A stretch of 64,000 bases of DNA from Chondrosia reniformis (GCA_947172415.1 OX359201.1:6312501-6376500); one strand, 5' to 3'; numbered from the stretch's first letter, positions 1 to 14,200 are shown. The notes: a model not told the origin generated them from the letters alone. A program made the numbers and translations.

Positions 1-118
1 GTGACTGTCTTCAGTAAAAATGAAGGTGTGAGACTGTCTGTGTGTCTGTGTGTGTCTGTGTGTCTGTGTGTGGGTGTGTGTGTGTCTGTGTCTCTGTGTT
101 TAAGTGTTTAAGTGTATG

Positions 119-149
<31 letters not shown>

Positions 150-376
150 GGATTCCTTCTAACTGCGTCAAACCTATCTTTTGGATGGTCCATCCTTTGA
201 CTTTTAGCATCTAGAGATGCAGTTTTTTGTTAAACTTTAGTCAGACGTTTGGACCCTGGGGGTCTTCTTTTGTGACTCTTATGTATGTACATATGTAGTA
301 TGTATGTATGTAGTATGTATGTATGTAGTATGTATGTATGTATGCCTGCCATAGTGTACTTTCAAGCCTTCTGTAG
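1..376. repeat. Intronic microsatellites plus a foldback-family fragment
   Basis: A TGTG/TCTG run (about 25-105) and TATG runs (about 115-150 and 285-345) surround a fragment at about 146-275. That fragment shares the blocks 'CTTCTAACTGC', 'TCTAGAGATGCAGTTTTTT' and 'GACCCTGGGGGTCTTCTT' with the foldback elements at 13.8 kb and 24.4 kb. It lies in the intron before the first visible exon of the RhoGEF-like gene. Confidence 0.6.
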
Positions 377-2567
377 ATGGCTCTTGGGACATTGAAAATC
401 CTGAATACATCACCCTTAGCAAGTCTGGGATTAACAAAGATGTCCGAGCTATAATTCGTGTTGGAGACTACATTTGGATTGGAAATGGGAACACAGTTAC
501 TCTAGTACAGGCTTCCATTAACTCTGTGATAGTGAGTGTGTGTGTGTGTGTGTGTTATCTTTGTAGTAGTACATTCAATATAACCTCTTCATTACATGAA
601 TATTCTGGCTTACCTCTGATTAAGTCATATACAGTGAAACCTGTCTAATGTGGTTGGCCTGGGGCCGCTGGACTTGGCCTTATTAGAGAGGTGGCTGCTT
701 TAGAAAGCCTTATGTATACAACCCATAATTAAGTGGTTTTCCCATTACTTTAAGAGCTGACCATGACCAGGTTTTACTGTGAAGTGATAAGGGGTACTTG
801 TTGCGATCATTATGATAGAGAAATTATTTGAGCAATCAGCAACACTTCTTCAAACAAAGATTAATTTAAGATGTTTCGACCCATGGGTTTTACTGTATAT
901 CTGGCTATTATTAGTTTATTAGCCAGTATAATAACATAAATGTTGCCATCCTGTCAGCCTCTGCAGGATGATATTGAAGTGCATGATGATGATATGGCAG
1001 TGGGCAAGTTTCTGATAAATGAAATGGTCTTTGTGAAGGACACTGTCGTTATTTCACAGTATCGTAGCTCCAAACTCATTCTTTGTGATTCCTCAACAAA
1101 GCAGGTCATTGGAAATATAGATGTCACAGATCTTTGCAGCATTTATGGTAATTATCTCTTTGTATGCAAATGCCAAAATGACTTAATATACATACGTACG
1201 TACACCTAACAGTTTCATCTGAATTATACAGTACAGTTAGAACTCCATTGCTACTATATAAACATAATAGTCTATGTGTGACATTATACAGTCTATTCTA
1301 TTTGTATATATATTTCCTTAACCTGATATTGATATAAACCATGTGTCTACAGGATAATGGTGTTGTACTCTCATTAACTTTTGACGAATTTATCAAAATC
1401 AGATGTATGTATTTTGATGATTGAAATTGGAACTGTGTTAAAACTGATTTAATGGGTCATTACAAAGTTGTTACACATACAATTGCCAAAGAATCCTATA
1501 TATGCAAAGAGAAATCCTAGGCCATGTCATGTGTATCTAATTGTAACCTTTGTGAAGTATGCAAGCATTTGTATGATATTAAGACATTTCAGCCAAACCT
1601 ATGTAACAGGAAAGACAGGAAATCTTAAATTATCGACTGAGTAAACTTAATATAGGTGTATTGACCATATGAATGAAAGTACAATTGATAATGAAATCAG
1701 GTATTAGTTCCAACTAAACCTTTCCTGCCAGTTGACTGTGTTGGTGTAGAATTGCTGTCCACAGATTCTGCTAAACCTATTACAAATACAATAACAAGCT
1801 TAAGTAGCCATTGATATATTAGTAGACAACAAGTGACATCACTTCAAATATAACCCACTAAAAGTGTTTCTTTTTTATATAAATTAGTAGTCTAAGAATA
1901 TAAGTATACAAAGTGCAAGTTGTTTTAACCTAACAAAGTACATTTACATCTGCCAATAATATCATTTCATTTGCATACTGTATTCAAAATTTACTTATGT
2001 AGTATTTCAAACTTGAGTGCTTTCAATCCATTTCCCTCACTTTATTATATAACAGAAAGTAACACGGTAAAACTGAGAGATGTGGTAGTCGTATCATCTT
2101 TATGTGCTGATGAAAATTGCATTTTTGTTGGAACAAAAGATGGCAAAATTGTCTGCTTCTCAGTTGAAAAGTTGAGGGAAATTTTGCAGTCAAAAAGACA
2201 AAGGGCTTGCTCTATGGCAGAACTGCAAGAAGAAGAGTTATCAAGGAGTTCTAACTTGGACGTAGCCAAACCAGAATCAGTGTTGGTAGGAAGCATAGAA
2301 GCGTCATGCAGTGGAGTCTCCCTTAATGGACATGCTGCTGCAGTAAGGTCACTTCTTCACATTTCCTTGCCTGCATCGGAGGAGATAAAGCCAAAAGACC
2401 CAACTAATACTAGAAGAGGTAACATTAAGCACTTTCGAGAGTTGGTCCTGTCAGTTGGAATTGGTCATGTTGACTTTTCTAGCGTTGGACGAGGTATCTT
2501 CAACGTAGTGTCCCCTCGAGCAGGTAGTGGGACTGAAGTATTAGTTTGGGGTCATCCTGAGACTTGA
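377..2567 (+). CDS. 3' end of a RhoGEF (ARHGEF10/17-like) gene, C-terminal WD40-like propeller
   Basis: Three terminal exons join in frame: 377-531, 958-1147 and 2056-2567 (stop TGA). The start lies outside the window. The first exon reads IWIGNGNTVTLV, the last carries CIFVGTKDGKIVCF, then VSLNGHAAAVRSLL, then LVLSVGIGHVDF and ends EVLVWGHPET. That order (bladed 'VGT..G.I', 'VSLNGH', a 'GGQGY/GIGHVDF' strand and a final 'VW' strand) is what I recall from the C-terminal propeller of ARHGEF10/ARHGEF17 exchange factors; JIP3/JIP4 scaffolds have a similar end and are the main alternative. A Ser/Glu-rich linker is inserted in the last exon. The DH-PH catalytic part is not in the window. The second exon could instead begin at 967. 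The exons are convincing; the family name is moderate. Confidence 0.5.
632..781. mobile_element. pogo/Tigger-like MITE, about 150 bp
   Basis: It begins CAGTGAAACCTGTCTAATG and ends with the near inverse CAGGTTTTACTGTG, so it has short terminal inverted repeats of the kind seen in pogo/Tigger-derived MITEs. The interior contains the block GGCCTTATTAGAGAGGTGGC. A related copy lies at 7296-7365 (CAGTGAATCCTGCC, then GTCAGCCTTATTAGGGAGGT). No coding capacity. It sits in an intron of the RhoGEF-like gene. Confidence 0.5.
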
Positions 2568-3425
2568 AGATGGCAGTTCTAGTATATATACTAATTATAT
2601 AAGGACTAAATTAACTGATATAAATATATATGTGTGCATTATATGTATCAATGTAATGTATATATTTGCTGACACTTAATTTTATGGGCGTAATGGATCT
2701 GAGTACACTCATGTTTCTTACACTTCCTAATGGATATGTATATATACGTAACTCAGGTGATAAATACTTGTGGAGGTATAATGTATATACTGTGTACTTT
2801 CATTATAGTCCTGTGACGTCAGCTGAGAAATTCAATTTTAGCTTATGTAAACAAACCTTTAGAATATACAAACTTCAACATTTCTGTCTTCTGTTTTTGC
2901 TCATGTACAAATTTAAACTTTCACTACGTATACTATATAATTATTCATAACATAAGTCTGTGAAAGTATTAACCAAATTACTGCATGTTTTACTTATATA
3001 CAATGTTAGCGTCTACATTGTATATATATATAGAATTAAATGATTATTATAATTCGACTTAAACGGTGGGCTAATTCATGATCAAACACCGATATATTCA
3101 AATAATATCCAAATCTTAATTCTATTTGATTAAACTTTAGGGATATATAGTTTCTCGTCGACATACTACCTCTGAAATTTGACGGGAGAGCATCCGAGTG
3201 GCATCACCAAGTGGATTTTAAAGCCGACATAGATATACAAGGCCTTAAAATGATATAGATAACAAATTCACGCGACAAAACTGAGTATATAATGTGGCAA
3301 TACCATCGAAAGCCACATGCGAATGCTTATTAGATTATATCATTACGGCTGTGTAGCGAGACGGGTATTATAATTTTATAACACATGCTAACGATAAACA
3401 AATAATACGGTTACAAAGGTATGTT
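2568..3425. other. Intergenic, AT-rich
   Basis: No supported gene. It holds the 3' UTR of the RhoGEF-like gene and the distal upstream region of bHLH-zipper gene A. A single CRE palindrome TGACGTCA is at 2814-2821. From about 3050 CpG dinucleotides become more frequent towards the promoter. Confidence 0.5.
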
Positions 3426-3481
3426 TGACGTCATTGGAACTAATCAACGCCGTCTATTGACGTCATCACGGTTATATAAAA
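3426..3481 (+). promoter_or_regulatory. Promoter of bHLH-zipper gene A: two CREs and a TATA box
   Basis: Two perfect TGACGTCA palindromes (3426-3433 and 3458-3465) are followed by TTATATAAAA at about 3472-3481, roughly 80 bp upstream of the ATG at 3562. This is the classic spacing of a CREB/ATF-responsive TATA promoter. The paralogue's divergent promoter also contains one perfect CRE (20866-20873). Confidence 0.6.
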
Positions 3482-3561
3482 AGACTAAAGTTGCAATAAA
3501 CCAGAATGTGTTCTCCAAATCCTAACTTGCAGAATTCGAGGTTCACGCACGCTCTGACAAA

Positions 3562-4845
3562 ATGAAGGTGTCTCCTCCTCTTGCAAGCTGGAATTTTCAC
3601 CAGGTAAATGGGAAGCCGCTTCTATACTATAGCACGTACGGAGCTCATAGAATATAAAGAAACAACATTTGCAGCTACAGCAATCAAATTTTTAATCTAT
3701 TTTTCATTTTAATGACAGCCTTTATACCGGCCCGTTAACGCAAAGAAAGGTAACATGCTCGACAAGGATCGGCTGGTGATTGAAGAAGAAATTGAAGCTC
3801 TTTATCGCTCTCGACCTCCAAGTTTGACAGTGACCGAATCTGGAAAGAAAGAGAGAGATCCAATTTATCATTGCATTATGGAAAAAATTAGGTGAGCAAC
3901 GCACAAATTATAGGTGTGTATTTTAATGTAATTTATCCATTTTATTTAATTTGGAGCAATAACTTTAACGGGCTTTCTATTTGTTTGCATGCAGGCGACG
4001 AACAATGAAAGCTGCAATTAATGGTTTGAAGAAAGCTCTGTCTAAGTCCCCTCAACGGCTTTCCTTGCAAACAGTCTTAGAAGGAGCTCTTAAGGAAGTC
4101 AAAGTGAGCCTCATGTATAATGCTATTTGAGATCACTCGCCTTGTAGATATTTCTTCACCATGCAATTGCTAAGGGGAGATGTAGCAATTATTGAATATT
4201 TGTAATCAATTCTTAGGTTCTAAAGGAGAGGAAGACGATACAGCAAGAGGTGCTGAGTGATTTGAAAGAAAAGAAAAATGCACTGGAAAGCAAGCTGACG
4301 GAATTAACTGGAGACCACATCCCATCATCTAGATCTGTTATTGTCCTTGATGAAGAGGATCGCGGCTACTGCACGCCATCCACAACAACGCTAACTAATC
4401 CCTCTACAAACTGCTCTGTTAGCGAAGATGAAGACGAGGGGATGGATTCGCCGGGCTGCATGTCCAATACATCATCCATTTCAAACTTAAGCCATTCAGA
4501 GTCTGGAATCTCTTCTCTTTCATCAAGCTCTCAATTCCAGTTCTCGCCAAAGCCGGTAGTACAACCTAGTAAGTTTAAAACAACCCTTCAACTTGTGTGT
4601 TATAAATATTTAATATATCTGTCCTTTCTCATCCAGCAATGTACTTCCGTCCGATGTCCACCCCAGTTACTCAGCAACTGCAAGTACCCGTAATAATGTA
4701 TCCATTTATGCCATCAACTTCGCTGTCTACCACACCTTTTAGCAGAGGTGGTGTAAACCTTTGTACAAGACTGGCTGTTATGCCACACAAACCAATTAAC
4801 TACATTCCACAGCCTCAATTAGTGCAGTACATCCGAACATCATAG
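3562..4845 (+). CDS. bHLH-zipper protein A (unassigned family)
   Basis: Five exons (3562-3603, 3719-3891, 3995-4103, 4217-4568, 4637-4845) sum to 885 nt, 294 residues. Residues 46-62 read RPPSLTVTESGKKERDP and lead into a basic region with His65, Glu69, Arg72 and Arg73 in the register H-x3-E-x2-RR, the class-B E-box contacts of MYC/MAX/USF/MITF-type factors; the usual Asn after His is Cys66. Helix 1 follows (about 75-88), then a short loop, helix 2, and a leucine-zipper-like heptad run in exon 4 (LKER, VLSDL, ALESKL). The remainder is Ser/Thr/Pro-rich with an acidic patch (SEDEDEGMDS), probably a trans-activation region. It is a clear paralogue of the gene at 21059. A nuclear E-box-binding dimeric factor is inferred. 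I do not recognise a named orthologue. Confidence 0.8.
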
Positions 4846-5228
4846 TCCTGCCCTAGTACCCATATGGATGAACAGTAACTGAATTTATACAAGTATAATA
4901 TACTGGGGTCCTCATAGCTCTTGAGAATTGTATTGACTGTGTTTTCTTAATTTTTATTTTTTATTTATCAATGGATTGTTAACAGTAAACTTGTGTGTTT
5001 GTTGCCTTATCCATCAATTCTGTATGTGAAACTGGATATTTGTGTAAATTTGTTGTGAAATGTTTCAATCAGAAATGATTTTTACATATATAACATAATT
5101 GATATTATGACAACCTTTGGCATGCTACATAAAAATCAGTATTAAATTAGTTACTTGTAGGAAATGCTAATTTGATTCAAGTTTGTGGGTAAAATGGCTT
5201 GAAAACTACTTTTAATAGCTATCTGATG
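4846..5228. other. Convergent intergenic region
   Basis: This is 383 bp between the stop of bHLH-zipper gene A and the stop of YPEL5 on the opposite strand. It presumably contains both 3' UTRs. Nothing else recognisable. Confidence 0.5.
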
Positions 5229-8200
5229 TTATGATATACCATCCCTTTCTTCAAATCCATCCACTTCTTCAATCAAGGCCTCTTCGAGGATAACTTTACC
5301 CTCCTAAAAACACAGAAAATGGCCAGTATATAACAAAAAAAACCAGAATACTGTTGAGGCATGGTATAGGCATTAGGCTGATAATAGAACCTATAAAGTA
5401 ATTTAACATTCCCTTAATGAGCCAAGTGGGTAACAGAAGATAAACAAAGAATGCAGAGAGCTTCTTTCATGTTTCTGTTATCTAAGATAAAACAGAAAAA
5501 AAACAATTTCTAGGAATGTCTGTCAATTCTAGGAATAGGAAGGGGCAATGAATTTTCTGAAGAATCCTAATTGCATGACATAAGGAAAAGTAAATTTCCG
5601 AGAATCTGTCTGGTCTAGCTAGAGAATATCTGAAGTCTATAATCTTATATACATGTATACCTGCTTAATCCAGTCACCTATGGGATATAATTTCTATCTG
5701 GCTGTAATAGACAGATGACCAGAAAATCAGGTTTTAAAGTACGTATACAAAAATAACATGTGTAGTTCACATTTTGGGATTTGACTAAAAAATGGCCACT
5801 TAAAGCAAGTGATTGTGCTTCATACAGATCCCATTGTAGCACTCAACAGCTGTAGAGACCAGAAGCATTGCTTGAGATGTTTGTTAAGAATAATAATAAA
5901 GTGTCTCATTTTTCGTATAACAAACATTCCTTTAAGAGGAAGCTCTCCAATCACATGGTATATTCATGCAAAGAGTAAAACCCTACAATCATCTCTAATT
6001 AGACTTCAAAGCCAAACTACAAACAGAATCCACACAAGCAAACTCATTGAAAATGTCCGATCTCTCCTCTGGACCAAATAACAATTGGCAAATGAAAATA
6101 GTAGGCAAATAAGGACATGAAGAGCTATCAAAACATGCAATTTAATTACAAAGGGTTTTACCAATAGAAAGAGGTGTTGTATTCACATGCCCTGTATGAC
6201 CTTACTTGGAGTGTCAAAGGACCAGGAAGAATTAGGCATGCAAGCCTTGAGTTTAGAAAAATAACGTTTTAGTCAACTTTACTCAAATATTTTCTTGGTC
6301 TAGTATGTATGTTATCATACATACTGTATATCCAGGAAATTGTGTTTTAGATTATTCATAGGTTAAGTATGGATGTTGTGAGGTGGTTGCAGATCTATAA
6401 TTGAAATAATGTAATTGTGTCTTAGTAAAGGATCAGATGTTACCTCAGCAGGGTACTGCATTGACCACTGGTTAGCTGTGGACATGTTTGGATTTGTAAA
6501 TTGATTAGTGTCACACTAAAAACAGTTTAATGGAATGTCCCAACCACACTCATGGTTCTACAGTATACCAAATAATATATACAGTATACTATAATATATA
6601 GTATGCATGCATTTTAGTTCACTATAGGTTTTTTTACAGAGTAGGCATAGCATGTAGGAAAATGGTGTATTAGATTTTTCGTATACAGTAAAGCTGTTAC
6701 ATCCAAGAAACAATCTACGTATATCCTATAGTTCTTTGTAGACACTCACATGCAGTTAAAGTAACCATGGAGACAGGGTTCATCAAATACAATATTAATA
6801 ATGCATCTGGTCTACTGCCATGACGACAGTGGCAACATAAATCATATTTGGCGGATAAAGGTCGTTAGTAAGTGAATTCGGCATTCTTTGACTTTTAAGA
6901 TCCTGATTCCATCACAATAGATAGAGACTGGAGAGGATTATTAGATTATGTAAGTTTAACCTACTTCTTTGCTGGAGACTACCGCAACTTCATTAAACAA
7001 CCAATTATTGTAAGGACATAAATTGCTACAATATCTATATGCAAAACCATCGCATATAATGAATATAATTATCTACAAGTTAGCATTATGTGTGTAAATA
7101 CATGTGTATTTGAAGTAAAATGATATTCCACATCAACCACAAGTGCCAAGGGTCGTACCACAACATATCTAACTATATAATACACCATCTAAGGTCATCC
7201 TATGGGAATTATAATATACGTATTATAGACATATATGTCTAATTCCCATAGGATGACCACCTTAGGCAGGATTCGCTGTATATATATACAGTGAATCCTG
7301 CCTCATGTGGTCAGTTTGGGGTCAGCCTTATTAGGGAGGTGACTGCATTCCTATTTTCAGGAGAGGTGGGTGGAGCCAGAGTACTTCTTGTGACATGTAA
7401 CTAGTATATCTCTTTTCCATCTCTACAAGTAAGAACTTGCACTTACTGCATGCTTGCTAACACAAATGTATACATAAAAGCATTATCCATGCAAAATATG
7501 AATGTGTTCCATTGTGGGTGTGTGTTCCAATGTGGGTGTGTTCTAATGTGGGTGTGTTCCAATGTGGGTGTGTGCCAATGTGGGTGCGTGCCAATGTGGG
7601 TGTGTTCCAATGTGGGTGTGTGCCAATGTGGGTGTGTGCCAATCTGGGTGTGTTCCAATCTGGGTGTGTGCCAATCTGGGTGTGTGCCAATGTGGGTGTG
7701 TTCCAATGTGGGTGTGTTCCAATGTGGGTGTGTGCCAATCTGGGTGTGTTCCAATGTGGGTGTGTGCCAATGTGGGTGTGTGCCAATGTGGGTGTGTGCC
7801 AATGTGGGTGTGTGCCAATGTGGGTGTGTGCCAATGTGGGTGTGTGCCAATCTGGGTGTGTTCCAATGTGGGTGTGTTCCAATGTGGGTGTGTACCTTAT
7901 ATTTCTGTGATTCTTCAACAGCATATTCCTATAAAACAAACATGAAAAACAAACCTTAATGAAATTGAACTAGATTACTGTTCCATGCTAGTAATTGGGA
8001 CAGCATTCATTATCACTGAAACTCCATATTGCTTTAGACATACACTTATGAAAATGATTATGAAACCACAAGTATTTACTCTCAAGAGAGAGCTGTATAA
8101 AAAAGGATCAGGAATTGAATAAGATTGAACAAGTTATCACATGCTTAGCACTTACATATATCCATCCAAGTCGATCACCGCATAGCTTGCACGAGACATC

Positions 8201-11200
8201 TCTTACTCTATGTCTCCCGGTCAACTAAAAACACAAAAGAAGATTTAATTAAAAATTAAAAAAGTGTCAGTCTACATTAATTTTGTACTCAATTATAGAA
8301 ATTATGAGAAGTCACATCTGGTGAATGTTCAAATCCCTAGGAAAAGGTTCCTTTGAACTATTATGTGTCCGTCTTTTTAAAGAGCAGAGACTGAAAATGA
8401 AGATGTTCGCTTAATTATCAAGAGATTTCTATAAATACAGTGAATTTATAAATATATATAATAAAAATAAAATGTAGTTGTCAACTACCCTATTAGACTG
8501 AATTTACATATAGAGCCAGTACAAATAGTAAATAAATCATTAATTATTAAAATTACATACATAATAGTATAGTAATTGGTGGAGAAATCTTAACTAACTG
8601 TTAAAGACTAAATATTGAAAACAAAACAAAATAGTTCAGAGCGAGATTAAGACCAGTTATGGATTTAAAAATCTAAAATATTTCAAAGATTTCCAGTCCT
8701 AGAGACAATGTTTACAGGTGAAATAATTAACATTCCAAAGAATACTTCAATAGACATACATAGTCCAATTAATATACATATACATACATACATTCCAATA
8801 TAAATATCAAACTGTATTTTATGTTTGTTGGTGTGTGTGAGTACAGCTATAAGCGGTACCCCTATTGCATGGAAATGCATAATTAGTGATTGATTGATTC
8901 CTCCGGTGTGGTACTTCTTCCACGAAACATGCTACAACATTCTTCTCAACACACAAACACACACACATATATACGCGTCTATACAATAAGAAAATGATAA
9001 ATTAGCAGTAAATCAGAGATCAAGAGGTGCCAAAGGTCATCCTGACAGGTTAGTCATGTCTTTTTCAATTCTCACATGAATCAGATTAACTTTGAAAAGC
9101 ACCAAATCCTAAACAGTTACAAATCACTTAAAAATTTAATTAAATGGAATCAACTAAACCAACAGTTATTTTGCCATTTAAGGTAACCATGAGTGCGACT
9201 GTGTGTTTTGCTATCGAACTTGTTGACCTCAATTCTGAAACAGGGTTTAGACTGATTGGCAAGTGGGGTCATTGCTGACGACTATTAACACAATAATACA
9301 ACAAATGTATAAAGTTGCCTTTCTCATGCACAGAGCTAATTGATTAATGAGGGAAAGTGGACTTTCAATTTGACAAGAAAGGCTTCTCTCAGAAACACTA
9401 AAATGTAATGTAAATACACTCAACTCTCCATTATACTGTATATATATATACTAAGGACTCACAAATGATCAAGAAGGAGACAAAGATTCCCAGGGTCACT
9501 GATGAAGGGTTGAATTCCCAGAAACAGCTGTCTGGCCCAGTGGAGAAGAAGAGAAGTAGAAGGAGAAAACTTTGTATTCTTATCCATATCTTCCAATCAC
9601 TTCACAACAAACATGAATTAAAGTGACGATATTCTTACAATCATCCGATAATACTATAAATTAACAATATAATCTGTAAAATAACTACTTTATCAAAATG
9701 TATCCCCTCAGTTAGTTAATAATAAATATACAGGCAATTACGTATGTGATGAGGAAGCTATATATAAAAGAATTTAATGACTGAATATGAGATACATAAG
9801 ACTGCAACAATGTGATGCATGGAGTAAACACTAGATGGAGGAGGCTACGGAAGTTACCTCTTGGGTTGGGTGTGACAGTGTACATATACACTGATGAAAG
9901 TCTAGACAGAGAAATTGAAAAGATAGTAAGTACAGAAGGCTGAAAGAGGTGTGGATAAGGGTAGCAGGAGAGGAGTCAGTAAGGTCCTGTTGTAAATCAA
10001 TTATACAGTAACCATGACAACCCTGTTGCATGGATACCAGACAAGAACCTACTGTGAGACTGAAAGTAATTGAAGCAGTGATGAGGATTTCCTTGGATGG
10101 GGGTGTCACCAGGCTGGATAGACAGATAGATTAAGGAATGTGAATATGAGAGAATGTGCAAGCTATAGGAAAGATCCATATTATATGATAGAAATGGCTA
10201 GAGAACACAGATAGTATGCTGAAGCACAAAATTATGAATGGAGAAGAAGCAGGCCAGGGGGAGGAAGAGATCAATCGACAATCTCTCTCTGATTGATTAA
10301 AAAACCTACAATTGTCTATATTAGCAATCTTTGAACTTGTACCACACATAGCTATAGACATACATACTCATAATTATTTGTATTCACCTGGACCACCCAC
10401 TTTTAATTTAATGATTGACTATTTTAATGATGAACACACACATGTACATACATATGTGAACCTAAAAAGGAAATTGAAAGAATTAATGTTTTGCCAACAA
10501 CATAATGCCTAAGGTAGTCTGGTATTACCTACCACAGTCAACGGCATGATCCATGGAATTCAGTAAGAACAGCAATGGTTGCAATAGAAGCCAGTCAAGT
10601 GTCACGATAATAATTATAAGTTGCTCGGAAATTGTACACATACCAACTGATACATAATCACAGCGTAAGTCATTCATGAGTAAATATTTGCATAATGTCA
10701 CAGCTGAGGCATGTGGTGTATGTCTCAAATGTACTGAATTGAATTGAATTATGTATTTATATGATTGAATATATGACATTGGATATATTTGTATCATGAA
10801 TGTATATACCTGATATTTATATATAAATATAGTATTTCCATATGTATCAAAATAAATGTATTTAGAGAACATTTTTCAAAATTCCTTTCTTTCCGGAAGA
10901 GTGGGAATATGACAGATGATAGAAACACTGGGAGAGAAGAGTAGTGGTTGGAGGAGCAAGGGGAGGGGCAATGGGCGTGGCAAGGGGAGGGGCAAAGGGA
11001 GGAGTGGAGATTAAAGAAAGGTAAGAAAAGGAAGGAGGCTCATGGTCAGTGCATGTGCTCAAGTGTTGTGCTTTTATTATAATGGCAGAGTAATACAATT
11101 AGCACCTTAGTACATTAGCATAGGGTGTTAATAAGTGATGTTGAAATCTCCCCACAGACTGAAAGTCGTTTGACTAAGTGTGCGGCAAACATGCAGTGAG

Positions 11201-14200
11201 ATATCAATTAGCACTTGTAAGAGCTTGCCTGACCTAAATTGAAAAGTGCTACCACACAAAACTGCACAAACAATCAATCATGAGAGCAGCAGTTGTGGCA
11301 TGCCCTCATTCAAACTGAAAATAAATAAACTAAGTGGTACCAGGACATCTTATAAGGTATAGCAGTATCTTACCTATACAGCACTCCAGTAAGGTACCCA
11401 TACAGCACTCCAGTACACCTTAGGTACCTATGATGTTTATAGGTATTTAAAAAGTTTGTACTATCAGATCTCAAAGACCTTATAAGAAGTGTGTAGCTAG
11501 GCAATAGTCCTGTACAGCCTCCAATATTAAAAATCGTGATTAAGATAATTGAAATTTTATTAAATGTTATGAAGCCTCAAACTAAACCTTTAATACAATT
11601 ACTCTTCAGGCCATAATGTTTAGCAGTCATTAAAGTGGAACTAGCAAGTATTTCTATAGGTTCCTATAAAGAGCTTCACTCTATCTCCTGACAGAAACTA
11701 TAAAATTTCTCATGCAATAATATTTGAACTCCCTTTAACGTCATGAAAAATCTAATACACCATTTTCCTATATGCTATGCCTACTCTATAAAAAAGACAT
11801 AGGGAACCAAACTTGGAGAGAGCTTTGGATGAAGATACAGGAGTCTTTTCTTTTCTTTCTTCTTCTGTTCCACTGGGCCAGATAGCCTGTTTCTGGTTTC
11901 TGGGAATTCCACCCTTCATCAGTGACCCTAGGAATCTTTTTCTTTTCTTGATCTTGTGCTAAATCTAGGGGTCTATATACACAATTTCTTCAACAATGGC
12001 CCTTTGGATTCATAAGTACGTACACATGGATGCCTTATGACTTTGAAAGGGAAAATTAGTTACTATTCATTTCTCTCCTACAGTCAGAAGCCACTAAATT
12101 AAAAGGTGTACCTGAAGATGTGGTTAGCTAGCACTTTCTTTAGGCTATCAATTAGAAACCTCAAAAATGGGAAGTTATACCATCAAATATGCCTTAAAAC
12201 AATCTTCTTCTGATACTCTAAAATTAACTAGAATTCCTATTTATCAAAATTGGTTTAGCAGTCTTAATCAAAGGACAGCTGACAGAAGGCGATTTATCTA
12301 TCACACTTTCCAGTAACTATGGTAACTTTCACAGGCATATCAATTCGTATCAATCACAATAAATGGAATTAACCTATTTACAACTGTAATGAGACCACAT
12401 GTGATTAACTTGTATAAACAATTCATTACAAAGGTTAGGGAAAGTTCAAGGAACGCTTTCAGCATGTCTGCAATTAAAAATGTCTGCCAATTTTATTACA
12501 TTAAAGGGATAGGAGTGGTAAATGTCTGAGATCTCTTTCACCATTCATTTTTTTCCATTACGCACATTTAAGCTGTAGGCAACTTATTAATTAGTAACCT
12601 TTCAATTGCTACCTGTGAATCTTGAGATTTCATTTAGATGCCCCTCCCAAAGAACACTGGGCAGGATCTCTGATAGCTTGTTCCAATGATTAGAATTTAG
12701 TAAATAGTGGGACTGAAGACTAAAATACCTATTTGTTAGTATATATAGGAAGTAGCATTGCTGTAGCAATCGTAGTTCAGTGGCAGAGAACTGATGGTAA
12801 GCATGATTGGGTTCAATTCCCAGCAATTGCTTTTTTTATGTTTTTCTCTTCACAATGTTTGACCATAATTACTTTATGTACTCACATACTGTAGATGGAC
12901 ATCCGCAAGATAGAATACATTCATTAGATATTGGTGAAGTATGATCGAAGTTAAGCTTGGTAGTTAAAACTTTATGTAATTATGGCAACCACAAACCCAT
13001 TTTTAAAATTGTCTTGCTTCTGTAAATATTTGGAAAACAATTTAGAGCAGTTTTTTCAGTTGGTCAAAAGTTGTACAGAATTATATGTAACTTGAAACTC
13101 CAAATACACTATATATATATATATATTTATACTAATGTGGTAACAATTATTACAGTCATGTAGGCTAGAGTTTATTGGAATGAAAACATTTGATTCCTCT
13201 ACTTCGATCTGAAAATAACACTTTGTGCTGATTAAAACTGAGGTCACTGCAAATGCAGCAGTGCGCTGAACCCAATCTGTTGGGCTGTCAATTCCCTAAT
13301 CCTGCGCAATTGAGGTCACAGCATAAACAAAGCTTTTCATTATAGAAAAACAGTTCTTCTATCAAAATGTTACAGATGGCTTAATTAGATTAAAGGATTG
13401 TGAAATGTGATCTAAAACTGATTGATTTATATCAATCTACGTATGTACCATCAGGAGGGCTGAGAACATGCAAAGAATGCAGAAATCATTTAGTGAGGAA
13501 ATAGCATTTGCTACAAGCTCATGATCTTCCAAACATTCAATTAAATTCATCACTGTTCCAGTCGGCACACTATTCCATTGGATATTAACATTTAAAAAGT
13601 ATTTTGGACCTAAAACTCAATTAACAGTAAAATCTTGAGATCTTATGTATGGTGGGGGACCAAAGTCCCATTAAATTGACAACTAGTGATCATCAGTAAT
13701 TGTATTGGATCCAACGCAAATGAAATCATGTGCAATAGCTTTTAACCAGAAATAGCTGAATCTTGATAATTGGCTAGGAATTTTATTCCATTATCTAAAT
13801 ATTATCTTTGAGATGGTTCATCTTTTAGTCTTTTTAGCGTCTAGAGACACAATTGGTTCTTCTAGGATTCAGACGTTTTGACCCTGGGGTCTTCTTCAGC
13901 AAATGATGAACCCCCAGGGTTGAAACATCCGAATCCTAAAAGAACCAACTGCATCTCTAGACGCTCAAAAGACTAAAAGATGAACCATCTCAAAAGTTTG
14001 GTGCAGTTAGAAGAAATCCCCATCATCTAATCTAAGTCTTTCATTGGAGGGATATAGAGACTGCAACAGAGATACAAGTTTAAGTTTATTATTATTACTG
14101 AACCAATACTTGATTGCACTATTCCATTTACACTACTAACATTCACCAAGAAGTACATCAAATATTGGATTTGCTTTGGGTAATCAGAGTCTATTAAATG

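Noticed and set aside
5809-6081. 90-codon plus-strand frame in YPEL5 intron 5
   Set aside because: No recognisable motif, no splice or promoter context, composition like surrounding intron.
7443-7959. Long open frames on both strands ([13 protein letters not shown] and [15 protein letters not shown] peptides)
   Set aside because: They are translations of a 16-bp minisatellite; all frames stay open, there is no start or splice context, and the array sits inside a YPEL5 intron.
9061-9116. Possible YPEL5 exon [10 protein letters not shown] on the minus strand
   Set aside because: Resembles the FLFNKVVNL block only loosely; the genuine block is encoded at 19999-20042 and 19407-19446.
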